Below, in pieces: positions 51,233-60,487 of a stretch of 64,000 bases of DNA. The position numbers and the translations under genes were made by a program. Position 1 is the stretch's first letter; each line of letters starts with the position of its first letter. The notes under the pieces were generated by a model. The model worked only from the letters and a program-made list of their open reading frames with translations, searched no databases and was not told where the DNA came from. This stretch comes from CAZLFQ01 sp964558975 (lineage in GTDB: Bacteria > Pseudomonadota > Alphaproteobacteria > Rickettsiales > Midichloriaceae): NCBI GenBank assembly GCA_964558975.1, contig CAZLFQ010000002.1, positions 248,001-312,000 of the forward strand, written 5' to 3'.

Positions 51233-52903
51233 ATGCAAAATTTATCAGAAAATACTCGGTTACTAATTGCAACAACGTTATGTGTAGTCATCATTTATTT
51301 TTGGCAAGTATTCTTTGTTGATCCAATGATTGAAGAGCAGCAAGCTGCTGCTAAGGTTACTCAACAAACGACTCAAGTAAAAGCTAGTGAGGAAGCGGGT
51401 AAAATTGTAACTCGTCCGAATGCTTTAAAAGAAACCCGCAGAGTAGATTTCTCAAATAGTAAAGTTAATGCATCGATTAATTTAACGGGTGCTAGGCTAG
51501 ATGATTTAACCCTAAAAAATTATAAAGTTTCGATCGATAAAAATAGCCCAGAAGTGGTTTTGCTTTCGCCAAGTCAAACTAAAGAAGTTTATTTTGCAGA
51601 ATTTGGTTGGTTAGGAGCGAATTTAAATCTTCCAGATAGTAAAACTCAATGGTCGGCAAATAAAAATAAAGATGGTTCTTCAACATTAAGTTGGGATAAT
51701 TCTCAGGGCTTAACATTTAAAATCCACCTGAAATTAGATGAAAACTATATGTTTGATGTAAAACAAGAAGTTCTAAATCAAAGTGGAAAAGATGTGACCC
51801 TTACACCTTATACCTTGATATCAAGAGTCCAGACAGATTCAGATACTCAAAATGCTTTAATTCATGAAGGAGCAATAGGAGTATTTGATGAAAAGTTAAC
51901 GGAAGTTTCTTTTGCAGATTTAGCCGAAGAAGGAAAACAAGATTTTTCAAAAAAACAAACACATTGGATTGGATTTTCAGATAAGTACTGGCTAACAGCA
52001 TTGATACCATCTGAGAAAAATGACATCGTTAGTAATTTCAGAACGAATAAACAAAACGGGCAGAATCGCTATCAGATAAGTATGATGGGTAAAGCGGAAA
52101 CAATTAAAACTTCTGACTCATCGCAGTTTGCATTGAAACTATTTGCTGGTTCAAAAGAACTAGAGTTATTGGATAATTACGAAAAAGAATTTAACATAAA
52201 ATTATTTGATAGAGCTGTAGACTTTGGCGTCCTTTATTTCATTACTAAACCTATATTCATGTTGCTCCACTATTTCTACGATATGATTGGCAATTTTGGA
52301 GTGGCAATTTTAATTCTAACTGTAGTTATCAAGTTGCTTTTATTCCCACTTGCTCACAAAGGCTTCAAGGGTATGAATAAGTTAAAAGATCTTCAGCCTA
52401 AGATGACTGCGCTTAAAGAGAAGTACAAAGATGATTCTCAGGGCTTCCAAAAAGCACTTCTTGAAATGTACCGTAAGGAGAAAGTTAACCCAATGGCAGG
52501 CTGCTTACCTATATTGCTCCAGATTCCAGTATTCTTCGCACTTTATAAGGTGCTATCGGTTACTTTAGAAATGAGGCATGCGCCGTTTTTCGGATGGATT
52601 AAAGATTTATCAGCTCCAGATCCGCTAACATTTGTTAACTTATTTGGCTTGATTCCATGGGATCCGCCATCATTCTTGAGTATAGGTATTTTCCCAATAC
52701 TTATGGCTGTAACTATGTATGCGCAGCAGAGACTTAACCCTGAGCCAACAGATCCTGTGCAAGCAAAAGTAATGAGGCTTATGCCATTGTTATTCCTATT
52801 TATGTTTGCTTCTTTCCCATCTGGCTTGGTTATTTATTGGGCATGGAGTAACGTTCTGTCAATATTGCAGCAAGTTTTGATCAAAAAAATCGCTAAAACT
52901 TAG
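51233..52903 (+). CDS. yidC: Membrane protein insertase YidC
   Basis: Inserts and folds inner-membrane proteins. N-terminal TM (LLIATTLCVVIIYFWQV), a large periplasmic beta domain (about 60-340), and the conserved YidC/Oxa1 core (FGVAILILTVVIKLLLFPLAHKG, EKVNPMAGCLPILLQIPVFFALYKVL, PSGLVIYWAWSNVLSILQQ). 556 residues. AGGA precedes the ATG. The gene ends the rpmH operon. Confidence 0.96.
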   Translation: MQNLSENTRLLIATTLCVVIIYFWQVFFVDPMIEEQQAAAKVTQQTTQVKASEEAGKIVTRPNALKETRRVDFSNSKVNASINLTGARLDDLTLKNYKVSIDKNSPEVVLLSPSQTKEVYFAEFGWLGANLNLPDSKTQWSANKNKDGSSTLSWDNSQGLTFKIHLKLDENYMFDVKQEVLNQSGKDVTLTPYTLISRVQTDSDTQNALIHEGAIGVFDEKLTEVSFADLAEEGKQDFSKKQTHWIGFSDKYWLTALIPSEKNDIVSNFRTNKQNGQNRYQISMMGKAETIKTSDSSQFALKLFAGSKELELLDNYEKEFNIKLFDRAVDFGVLYFITKPIFMLLHYFYDMIGNFGVAILILTVVIKLLLFPLAHKGFKGMNKLKDLQPKMTALKEKYKDDSQGFQKALLEMYRKEKVNPMAGCLPILLQIPVFFALYKVLSVTLEMRHAPFFGWIKDLSAPDPLTFVNLFGLIPWDPPSFLSIGIFPILMAVTMYAQQRLNPEPTDPVQAKVMRLMPLLFLFMFASFPSGLVIYWAWSNVLSILQQVLIKKIAKT

Positions 52904-52925
52904 GTATAATCTGGATCTTTTCAAG

Positions 52926-52954
52926 ATGGAGGGAGTGTGATATAATCCCTCCAT
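52926..52954 (+). promoter_or_regulatory. mnmA promoter with extended -10 inside an inverted repeat
   Basis: TGATATAAT (52938-52946) is a perfect TGnTATAAT extended -10; TTTTCA at 52918-52923 is a weak -35, 17 bases upstream. The -10 lies in the loop of a perfect 8-bp inverted repeat (ATGGAGGG 52926-52933, CCCTCCAT 52947-52954). Start of transcription would fall near 52953, so the mnmA message would be leaderless or nearly so. The repeat might be an operator. Confidence 0.55.
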
Positions 52955-52955
52955 T

Positions 52956-54068
52956 ATGCAAGCAGTCGATTTAAATAGTATTAAACCTATAGCTCCTACC
53001 AAACAGAAAGTTGTGGTAGCGATGTCTGGTGGGGTAGACAGTTCTACAGTAGCAGCATTGCTCGCCAATCAAGGACATGAGGTAATTGGTATTACTCTTC
53101 AACTATACGATCATGGGTTGGCTTTAGGAAAAAAAGGTGCGTGCTGTGCGGGGCAAGATATATACGATGCACAGATGGCCGCAGAAAAAATTGGTATCCC
53201 TCATTATGTGCTTAACTATGAAAGTATTTTTAAGCAATCTGTGATCGATGATTTTGCGGATAGCTATCTTAGAGGCGAGACGCCAATTCCATGCGTGAGA
53301 TGCAATCAAAAAGTTAAATTCCAAGATCTATTTAAAGTTGCTAAAGATCTAGGTGCTGACTGTTTGGCAACTGGTCACTATGTACAGAGGTTCGAAGAAA
53401 ATGGTAAAGCCCAATTGCATGTTGCGAGTGATATAAGCAAAGATCAAAGTTATTTTCTATTTGCTACAACCCAAGAGCAGTTGGATTTTTTGAGATTCCC
53501 AATCGGAGGGTTGAATAAAGCTCAAACTAGAATTCTAGCAAAACAATTTGGTTTAGAGATTGCAGACAAACCAGATAGCCAAGATATTTGTTTTGTCCCG
53601 AATGGGAATTATGCATCCGTGATTGAAAAACTAAGACCAGGGTCCTTAGATGCTGGTAATATAGTTTTAAAAGATGGAACTATAGTTGGCAAACACGATG
53701 GAGTCATAAATTATACAGTAGGCCAAAGAAAAGGTCTTGGTGTTGCCACAGGTGAGCCACTGTATGTTATAAAGTTAAAGCCAGATACAAAAGAAGTTAT
53801 CGTCGGTTCAAAAGATGATCTAATGTCTAGTAATTTAACTGCAAAAGAAGTGAACTGGCTAGGTGATCCTATTCCAGAATCAGGCATAGAATGTGTTGCA
53901 AGGCTTCGCTCATCTCATATTGGCCTACAAGCTAAAGTATATCAACTTCCAGATAACCGTATCAAAGTTGATTTAGAAGAACCTTATAATGGCATAACAC
54001 CTGGGCAAGCATGTGTGCTCTATAGTGGTACTAGGGTGCTTGGTGGCGGTTGGATCGAGAGACAATAA
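52956..54068 (+). CDS. mnmA: tRNA 2-thiouridylase MnmA
   Basis: Thiolates the wobble uridine (U34) of tRNA, using sulfur passed from IscS. P-loop VVVAMSGGVDSSTVAALLA (about 19-37), Cys in TPIPCVRCNQKVKFQDL and DSQDICFVPNGNY, and DQSYFLF and YTVGQRKGLG motifs are all present. 370 residues. It acts on the same wobble base as MnmE/MnmG encoded earlier in the window. Start of translation lies right at the predicted transcription start. Confidence 0.96.
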   Translation: MQAVDLNSIKPIAPTKQKVVVAMSGGVDSSTVAALLANQGHEVIGITLQLYDHGLALGKKGACCAGQDIYDAQMAAEKIGIPHYVLNYESIFKQSVIDDFADSYLRGETPIPCVRCNQKVKFQDLFKVAKDLGADCLATGHYVQRFEENGKAQLHVASDISKDQSYFLFATTQEQLDFLRFPIGGLNKAQTRILAKQFGLEIADKPDSQDICFVPNGNYASVIEKLRPGSLDAGNIVLKDGTIVGKHDGVINYTVGQRKGLGVATGEPLYVIKLKPDTKEVIVGSKDDLMSSNLTAKEVNWLGDPIPESGIECVARLRSSHIGLQAKVYQLPDNRIKVDLEEPYNGITPGQACVLYSGTRVLGGGWIERQ

Positions 54069-54075
54069 AATTGAG

Positions 54076-54408
54076 TTATTTATTTTCTCCACTGGATTGT
54101 GGTGCGATTTGTTTATTATGTTCTTCAGCCGCTTTATTGTAATTCTCAACCTGCTGCTGTCCAGGTGCTTGCGCAGCTTCTAGCGCATAAGCACAAAGAT
54201 CTTCAAACGGAACATTGTTTTTTGCAGCTAATTCCATAAGTTTAGAAAGGCTATTCATTACTTCCTGAGGGATGTTACCTCCACGCTCTTTGGCCAACCA
54301 ATCAGCTTGGAATTGTAGGGGGTGATTCTTATCTTTGGGCGCGCCAATATACACTGTAAAGGGGGCTGTTTGGCCGCCAAACTGACAATTTATTGAAAAC
54401 TTCTTCAT
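54076..54408 (-). CDS. DUF2610-family protein
   Basis: Small protein of a family without known function, well represented in Rickettsiales. Recognised from MKKFSINCQFGGQTAPFTVYIG, HPLQFQADWLAKERGG and NNVPFEDLCAYAL. The Gln/Asn/Lys-rich tail is poorly conserved. The start is taken as ATG 54408, eight bases after AGG; GTG 54417 and ATG 54414 are alternatives. 110 residues, no signal peptide. Convergent with mnmA, 7 bases apart. It supports a rickettsial affiliation. Confidence 0.8.
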   Translation of the reverse strand: MKKFSINCQFGGQTAPFTVYIGAPKDKNHPLQFQADWLAKERGGNIPQEVMNSLSKLMELAAKNNVPFEDLCAYALEAAQAPGQQQVENYNKAAEEHNKQIAPQSSGENK

Positions 54409-54525
54409 GACCATCACCTATCACTATTACATATATAATTGTAATACTATTGTTGGTAGAAATCAAACTTGTGGAAAATTTTGGGTTTAAGAGGTATGTT
54501 TAGCCTAGATAAATAAGGTAAAACA

Positions 54526-56172
54526 GTGAAGATTACACTAGCACAGATAAACCCTAAAGTCGGCGATTTAGCAGGTAATACGGCTAAAATTATCAATGTT
54601 CTTAGCAAAAGAAATACTGATATAGTGGTGTTCCCTGAATTGTCATTAGTTGGCTATCCAGCACAAGATTTACAGTTAAATTTAGGGTTTCTAAAGGCAG
54701 TAAAAACTCAAATAAATATATTAGTTAAATTTTCTAAAGACATTAATTCGGCATTTGTGATCGGCGCACCAGTTAGGTCGGGAAAGAAAATATATAACTG
54801 CGCTCTTGTAATCCATAAAGGCAAAATACTAAAAACAATTCGTAAAATTGCACTTCCAAATTATGGTGTCTTTGATGAAAAAAGAATTTTTTCTAGTGCA
54901 ACAAGCCCTGTAGTTTTTGAGTTCAAAAATAAAAAAATCTGCATCCTTATTTGTGAAGATTTATGGGAAGAAAAAGTTGTAAAAAAAGTACAGCTACAAA
55001 AACCCGATGTAGTTTTATCAATCAATGCATCACCATTTGATATTCAAAAAAGTAGTAAGCGAAAAGAGTTAGTAAGAATTGGAATTCCAGTCGTTTATGT
55101 AAATCAAGTTGGAGGTCAAGACGATCTAGTTTTTGATGGCGGATCCTTTGCTACCAATCAAAATGGAGGAGTGGTTTTACAGGCAAAATACTTTGAAGAA
55201 GATTTTTCAGAAATCACAATCGCTGAGAACAATAAAATAAATATTATCGAAAAAAGCGATGAAGAAAAAATCTATAATGCTTTAGTTTTAGGATTAAGAG
55301 ATTATGTCAGCAAATCTGGTTTTTCTAAAGTATTACTCGGCTTATCTGGCGGGATAGATTCAGCATTAGTTGCTGCAATTGCATGTGATGCGTTGGGCAG
55401 TGAAAATGTGAGAGGTGTTAGAATGCCATCGCAATATTCATCTCAACATAGCTTAGATGATGCTAGAGATTCTGCCGATAGATTAGGTTGTAAACTTGAG
55501 ACAATAGAAATTAAAAATTTGTATGAATCTTTTGGAGTCGCACTTGAAGAGAATTTTAAAAATACAAAACCAGATTTGACAGAAGAAAATCTACAAGCGC
55601 GAATTCGCGGAGTGTTGCTCATGGCTATCTCTAACAAAAAAGGTGAGCTGCTCTTAGCTACTGGAAATAAGTCTGAATACGCATGTGGTTACTCAACTTT
55701 ATATGGCGACATGTGCGGTGCATTTGCTCCCCTCAAAGATGTTTATAAAACCCAAGTTTATAAACTTGCTGAATGGAGAAATAAAAATATACCTTCGATC
55801 TCTGGATTGAAGAAGTTAGAAGTGATTCCACAAAGTTCTATAACAAAACCACCAAGCGCTGAGCTAAAACCTAACCAAACTGATCAAGACACTTTGCCAC
55901 CTTATGATATTTTAGATAAAATACTTTATCACCTTATTGAAGAGGACTTAGGCGTTAGAGAAATTGTCAAAAATGGCTTTGAGAAGAAGTTGGTAAATAG
56001 AGTATACAAAATGCTTATTGCTTCTGAGTATAAAAGAAATCAAGCACCTTTAGGGACAAAAGTTTCGATTAGAGACCTTGCAAAGGATCGCAGGTATCCT
56101 GTGGTTAATGGATTCTTCGAATCCAAGAAAGTAATTGATGTCATTGTGAGTAACGATATTGGGGTTGAATAA
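54526..56172 (+). CDS. nadE: Glutamine-dependent NAD synthetase
   Basis: Makes NAD from nicotinate adenine dinucleotide using glutamine. The N-terminal nitrilase-type glutaminase domain has catalytic E38 (VVFPELSLVGYP), K107 and C143 (LICEDLWEE); the C-terminal synthetase domain has LGLSGGIDSALVAA (P-loop SGGIDS at 274-279). 548 residues. GTG start with AAGG 7 bases upstream. Rickettsia proper lack NAD synthesis, so this organism is metabolically less dependent for NAD. Confidence 0.95.
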   Translation: MKITLAQINPKVGDLAGNTAKIINVLSKRNTDIVVFPELSLVGYPAQDLQLNLGFLKAVKTQINILVKFSKDINSAFVIGAPVRSGKKIYNCALVIHKGKILKTIRKIALPNYGVFDEKRIFSSATSPVVFEFKNKKICILICEDLWEEKVVKKVQLQKPDVVLSINASPFDIQKSSKRKELVRIGIPVVYVNQVGGQDDLVFDGGSFATNQNGGVVLQAKYFEEDFSEITIAENNKINIIEKSDEEKIYNALVLGLRDYVSKSGFSKVLLGLSGGIDSALVAAIACDALGSENVRGVRMPSQYSSQHSLDDARDSADRLGCKLETIEIKNLYESFGVALEENFKNTKPDLTEENLQARIRGVLLMAISNKKGELLLATGNKSEYACGYSTLYGDMCGAFAPLKDVYKTQVYKLAEWRNKNIPSISGLKKLEVIPQSSITKPPSAELKPNQTDQDTLPPYDILDKILYHLIEEDLGVREIVKNGFEKKLVNRVYKMLIASEYKRNQAPLGTKVSIRDLAKDRRYPVVNGFFESKKVIDVIVSNDIGVE

Positions 56173-56337
56173 TTGCCCATTTCTTGCTATAACATAGGTA
56201 TTATCAAGTTTTGAAAAACAATGGTAGCGATATACTTACATATAAAAAAGTTTTCTCGAAAGGGCTTCTAGCTCTCACATTTTTACACCCCAATTTCAGA
56301 TTCATCGCACTTAACTAACACAAATTAATATATTTAT

Positions 56338-57615
56338 ATGCAACAGAAAATCGGCTTATGGCCATTAACATCTCTAGTCACTGGAAGCCTTGTTGGCTCT
56401 GGTGTGTTTTTATTACCTGCAACCTTAGCACCGTTCGGAACGGTGAGCTTGTTTGGTTGGATCCTAACTTCAATTGGTGCAATTCTTTTAGCATTTGTCT
56501 TTGCTGAACTTGCCTCTCGTTACAATGCAAAAAACGGTGGCCCGTATGTATACGCGCGCGAAGCATTCGGAAAGGACGTTGGCTACTTTATATGTTGGGG
56601 TTACTGGACCCTATCTTGGATAGGCAATTCTGCACTCGTAGTTGGAGCAGTAAGCTACCTTGGAGTTATTTACGGGCAATTCGACAAAAGTACAGCGTTG
56701 ATACTTGAGCTTTCAATTTTATTTGCTGTTATGTCATTTAACCTAATGAGTATTAAAACCACTGGTATGGGTGAACTTATTATTACTGTAGTCAAAGTTG
56801 TACCACTTTTGATATTGCCAATTCTAGGAATTGCCTTCTTAGATTTTGATAATTTTTATCCAATTAATCCTTCAGACAAACCATTTGCTGAAGCACTAAA
56901 TTCCGTAGCCTTTTTAACGCTCTGGGCGTACATCGGTTTAGAGACAGGAACGGTTCCATCTGGGCAAGTTGTAAATGCTAAAAAGAATGTTCCACTTGCG
57001 ATCATTTTTGGAACACTGATAGCCGCCGCAGTTTATGTAATGGGTACAGCAGTTGTGATGGGTGTTGTTCCTCATGATCAGTTAATAGTTTCAAAAGCGC
57101 CATATGCTGATGCCGCATCAATAATATTTGGTGGCTCTTGGGGCATTCCAGTTGCGATCACTGCAATCATTTCATGCGTTGGTACTTTGAATGCTTGGAC
57201 TTTGGTTGTGGGTAGAATCCCGCAAGGTGCAGCTCAAGATGGATTATTTCCAAAAATATTTGGTAAAGTAAATAAAGCGGGAACGCCACAGTTTGGAATT
57301 GTAGTTTCATCACTACTTTCTGTGCCATTTATTATTATGTCATTAGAAGAGAATCTAACTGCACAGTTTAACACTATAATTGATATCGCTGTGTCATCTA
57401 TTCTAATAGTCTATGTAGTATGTGTGCTTGCGTATTTCAAATTGCTCATCAAAGCAAATGCTCTTACAGGGGTGAAATTTATAATAGGAGCGCTAGCACT
57501 TATTTTCTCACTGTGGACTCTCTGGGCAGCAAGCTTAAAGATGGTATGTTTATCTATAGTTCTTTATGTGCTAGGTGTGCCGATGTATATGCTGATGCGT
57601 TTGCGTGGAAAGTGA
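56338..57615 (+). CDS. APC-family amino acid permease
   Basis: Inner-membrane amino acid transporter or antiporter, 425 residues with about twelve hydrophobic segments. The first helix GLWPLTSLVTGSLVGSGVFLLPATL has the G-S-G-V substrate-binding bend typical of AdiC/YjdE/CadB-like antiporters. The FAELASRYNAKNGGPYVYAREAFG loop also fits the APC family. Such transporters are often used by host-dependent bacteria to import arginine or other amino acids; the substrate is not fixed by sequence. The 165-base gap before it holds nothing I recognise. Confidence 0.87.
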   Translation: MQQKIGLWPLTSLVTGSLVGSGVFLLPATLAPFGTVSLFGWILTSIGAILLAFVFAELASRYNAKNGGPYVYAREAFGKDVGYFICWGYWTLSWIGNSALVVGAVSYLGVIYGQFDKSTALILELSILFAVMSFNLMSIKTTGMGELIITVVKVVPLLILPILGIAFLDFDNFYPINPSDKPFAEALNSVAFLTLWAYIGLETGTVPSGQVVNAKKNVPLAIIFGTLIAAAVYVMGTAVVMGVVPHDQLIVSKAPYADAASIIFGGSWGIPVAITAIISCVGTLNAWTLVVGRIPQGAAQDGLFPKIFGKVNKAGTPQFGIVVSSLLSVPFIIMSLEENLTAQFNTIIDIAVSSILIVYVVCVLAYFKLLIKANALTGVKFIIGALALIFSLWTLWAASLKMVCLSIVLYVLGVPMYMLMRLRGK

Positions 57616-57617
57616 TA

Positions 57618-58313
57618 TCAATCATCTAAAAACTTCAAAACCGAATCAATAATTTCGGTTTTTAGTTCCTTAGAGCCTTTGTCGTACATATCATTATGTT
57701 TTGCATCTTTTAGAGTAATTATTGTTGCTCCAGATTTTGGTAATACTCCTTCATCGGCCTTGGTATCTCCTGCTCTGATACTTAATATAGGAGTATTATT
57801 TTTTGTCGGAAAAGGCATTCTAAGTGAATCGAGAGAAATTACTTTTTCGACTAACTCTGGATGCTCGGTAGTGAACAACATGGAGATATCACCACCATTT
57901 GAGTGCCCAATCAAAATCAATTTTTTCCAATCTAAATTTGGATAGCGCGTTTTAAGCTCTGAAATGGTGAACAAAATATTTTTAACCCCGCGCTCCCAAA
58001 CAGGCTTTCTTTTCTCATATAAATTTCCTGTTCTAGGTAGAGGAGGATCGGTTTGTAAATCATGTTGGATACTTATAACCAAATAACCTTTCTCAACAAG
58101 AGAGTTTGCAAGAAAACTATATTCGGTATTCTTAACTCCATAGCCATGGTTAATAATTACTATTTTACTCGGGGATTTATCATTATAAATCTCTATAAGG
58201 ATATTTCGGCCTCTAGTTTTGTCGAAGAGGATTTCTCCTGCCTCAGCAATGCTTGAATTAAGAAACATAAATATTAGAAGTGTTCTGTGAAAAAATTTAT
58301 GAAACACTAACAC
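57618..58313 (-). CDS. Exported alpha/beta hydrolase
   Basis: 231-residue serine hydrolase with an N-terminal signal peptide (LLIFMFLNSSIAEA). The nucleophile elbow is LIGHSNGGDISML, the oxyanion region VIINHGYGVKNTEYSFLA, the acid IRAGDTKADEG and the His in LKDAKHNDMYDKGS. It resembles dienelactone-hydrolase or lipase-like proteins; substrate unknown. It overlaps the csaA-like gene by 7 bases on the same strand. Confidence 0.83.
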   Translation of the reverse strand: MLVFHKFFHRTLLIFMFLNSSIAEAGEILFDKTRGRNILIEIYNDKSPSKIVIINHGYGVKNTEYSFLANSLVEKGYLVISIQHDLQTDPPLPRTGNLYEKRKPVWERGVKNILFTISELKTRYPNLDWKKLILIGHSNGGDISMLFTTEHPELVEKVISLDSLRMPFPTKNNTPILSIRAGDTKADEGVLPKSGATIITLKDAKHNDMYDKGSKELKTEIIDSVLKFLDD

Positions 58314-58642
58314 AGCTTCATCCCATTTGGAACTTTTGGGTCAGTGGTGACTAAGCAGATTGCGCCGTTTTCGTCGGTGAAACCGACAAGTAAGAATTGG
58401 GACATAAAACCTGCTATATTGCGTTCCCCCAAATTTACACATCCAACCACTGCTTTGCCGATAAGTGAATCTAAGGTATAGTGATGAGTTATTTGTGCGG
58501 AAGATTGTAGCACGCCAATCTCAGATCCAAAATCCACCCATACTTTATAAGCAGGTTTTTTAGCACGAGGAAATTCTTCAACTTTAATAATCGTTCCAGA
58601 GCGTAAGTCCACTTTAGCGAAATCGTCGTAGGTGATTATCAT
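58307..58642 (-). CDS. csaA: CsaA-like tRNA-binding protein
   Basis: 111-residue OB-fold protein of the EMAP-II-like tRNA-binding group. DFAKVDLRSGTIIKVEEFPRAKKPAYKVWVDFG, VGCVNLGERNIAGFMSQFLLVG and PNGMKL fit CsaA (a reported secretion chaperone with tRNA-binding fold). It is a free-standing domain, not the C-terminus of MetG. Divergent from the protease gene at 58705. Confidence 0.88.
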   Translation of the reverse strand: MIITYDDFAKVDLRSGTIIKVEEFPRAKKPAYKVWVDFGSEIGVLQSSAQITHHYTLDSLIGKAVVGCVNLGERNIAGFMSQFLLVGFTDENGAICLVTTDPKVPNGMKLC

Positions 58643-58704
58643 ATTTGTCCCTTGAAATTTTGAAAGAAATATACCATAAAGCCTTTAAAATACATTTAGA
58701 TTTT

Positions 58705-59538
58705 ATGAGCAGTACATTTTATTTATTGGCAGGGGTTATTGCGTCATCACTTTTGATTAAAAGCAGGGATATCATTTTACTGCTAATTGGTCTTCTATCA
58801 TTTTTTGCTTGGTATGATGCAGTTGTTAACTTATGGGGGGTATTATTTTTAGCGTTGTTTTTTTCAATAACATATCTGCACTATAACTATAAAAAAGTAA
58901 GATGGGTCAGTTTAGCGTTTATGCTTGGCTTAACTCTCGCCATGATGCTACATAAACTGCCAGGGTTTAATAACCATTTAGCTTTAGATCAAGTTCAAAT
59001 CTCTGCCTTGTCAAAACCATATACCATGTATTTTAATTTTGATAAGTGTATAGCTGCACTAATCCTTTTTGCTTTAAGTGGTTTGGTAAAATCTGAGAAA
59101 GTTCCTAACAAAACAGCTTTGTTACAAACACTAAACATTCTTTTGTGTTGTATTGTTGTAATAATTCTACCATCCCTTCTAATTGGATATGTGAAATTTG
59201 ATATCAAAATTCCATCTATCTTAGGAATTTGGATTTTCAATAACTTTCTATTCGTATGCTTCGCCGAAGAAGTTTTATTCAGAGGAATTATTCAAAAGAA
59301 ATTGCAACAGGATTTAAAGTTAAATCCATACTTAGCAATAACTATTACTTCAGTTTTATTTGGACTGGCGCACTTTAAAGGTGGAATTACATATGTAATT
59401 TTAGCAACAATTTGCGGAATGTTTTATGGTTATGCATATTTCAAAACAAACCGAATACTATGCTCTATGCTTGTTCATTTTGGGCTGAATTTAGTGCATT
59501 TTATTTTCTTTACTTACCCAATGCTAGTTAAGAGTTAG
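58705..59538 (+). CDS. CPBP-family intramembrane glutamic protease
   Basis: Membrane protease of the Rce1/CPBP (CAAX-like) group. Catalytic motifs are CFAEEVLFRGIIQKKL (E-E-x-x-x-R), FGLAHFKGG and the final MLVHFGLN. Eight or so hydrophobic segments. ATG 58705 is used; a TTG at 58645 would add 20 residues directly after the divergent csaA start. Members act in processing or in tolerance to peptides, but the substrate here is unknown. Its 3' end overlaps the convergent FkbM gene by 15 bases. Confidence 0.83.
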   Translation: MSSTFYLLAGVIASSLLIKSRDIILLLIGLLSFFAWYDAVVNLWGVLFLALFFSITYLHYNYKKVRWVSLAFMLGLTLAMMLHKLPGFNNHLALDQVQISALSKPYTMYFNFDKCIAALILFALSGLVKSEKVPNKTALLQTLNILLCCIVVIILPSLLIGYVKFDIKIPSILGIWIFNNFLFVCFAEEVLFRGIIQKKLQQDLKLNPYLAITITSVLFGLAHFKGGITYVILATICGMFYGYAYFKTNRILCSMLVHFGLNLVHFIFFTYPMLVKS

Positions 59539-60408
59539 TTTTTTATTAACGATTTCAAATGCAATATCTTTTTTCCGAGAGTTGTTTGGCATGTCTAATT
59601 CTGTAGGATGTTTCTGGTTTTCTAAGACGTGATAATTATCAATTAATGATTTATTTATAAATGATAATTCTAGAATGTTTGGCAGCTCACCATTAGAGCT
59701 TTTAGATGTAAAATAATATGGGCTACAGTTGTTGCCATGAATATGTACGAGAATAAAATCTTGAGTCATATTGCTTAGAAGATTAATTGCCTTTTTAAGC
59801 GTATCATGGTTCATAATATGGATTTCCATTGCTATTCCAGTTATCTTTTTTGAATGCTTTAAAATATCTTCAAAAGCAATATATTCAGCACCTTCTATAT
59901 CCATTTTTATAAAGATCTTTTTATTTTCTAAGTTAAGATTTTTAACCTGTGAGTTGAAGCTACTTATTTTATTTGATGAGTCTTGAGTAGAATATAAGAA
60001 ACTCTCTGAGCCAATACACTCATCAATAAAGGTGAATAGATTGCTGTTACTTTTGATACTCTTAACTCCGCAGTCAAATCCAAAAGATGGTTTTTTGTAA
60101 GCGTTGGCGAATTCTTCTTCGAAAGATATATCATCAGCAATGCCATATCCTAAGAGAACGTCAGCTGCTTTTAAAGCTAACTCAGGAACTACGTAGCCAC
60201 CATCATTTTCTCGGCCTAGTCTGATCAATTCTAAGGGCTGGTTATTACTATATACTTTATATGTAGAAAGTAGCTCAACCAAATATTCTTTTTCAATACT
60301 GTTTTCAATTTGGTCGTGTTTTTGAGGTTTCATCTGAATAAGATGAAAAGTAGAAAAAACAAAAACGATAGGTATTGCAATGAATGCGAACTTAATAAAT
60401 CTAAGCAT
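59524..60408 (-). CDS. FkbM-like methyltransferase, membrane-anchored
   Basis: SAM-dependent methyltransferase fold of the FkbM type, inferred from VLLGYGIADDISFEEEFANAY, KIFIKMDIEGAEYIAFEDIL (the D-I-E-G-A-E motif is typical) and the GIAMEIHIMNHD strand. One N-terminal TM helix (FIKFAFIAIPIVFVFSTFHLI) anchors it to the membrane with the domain likely outside. ATG 60408 is preferred; TTG 60462 is unlikely. The methyl acceptor may be a glycan, but this is uncertain. Confidence 0.78.
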   Translation of the reverse strand: MLRFIKFAFIAIPIVFVFSTFHLIQMKPQKHDQIENSIEKEYLVELLSTYKVYSNNQPLELIRLGRENDGGYVVPELALKAADVLLGYGIADDISFEEEFANAYKKPSFGFDCGVKSIKSNSNLFTFIDECIGSESFLYSTQDSSNKISSFNSQVKNLNLENKKIFIKMDIEGAEYIAFEDILKHSKKITGIAMEIHIMNHDTLKKAINLLSNMTQDFILVHIHGNNCSPYYFTSKSSNGELPNILELSFINKSLIDNYHVLENQKHPTELDMPNNSRKKDIAFEIVNKKLTLN

Positions 60409-60487
60409 AAACAATTTTTGATTAATAAGAGATAGTCTTGCATAGGAAAAATAGGATAGCAAACCGAATTCAATTTCTCATTTTTAA

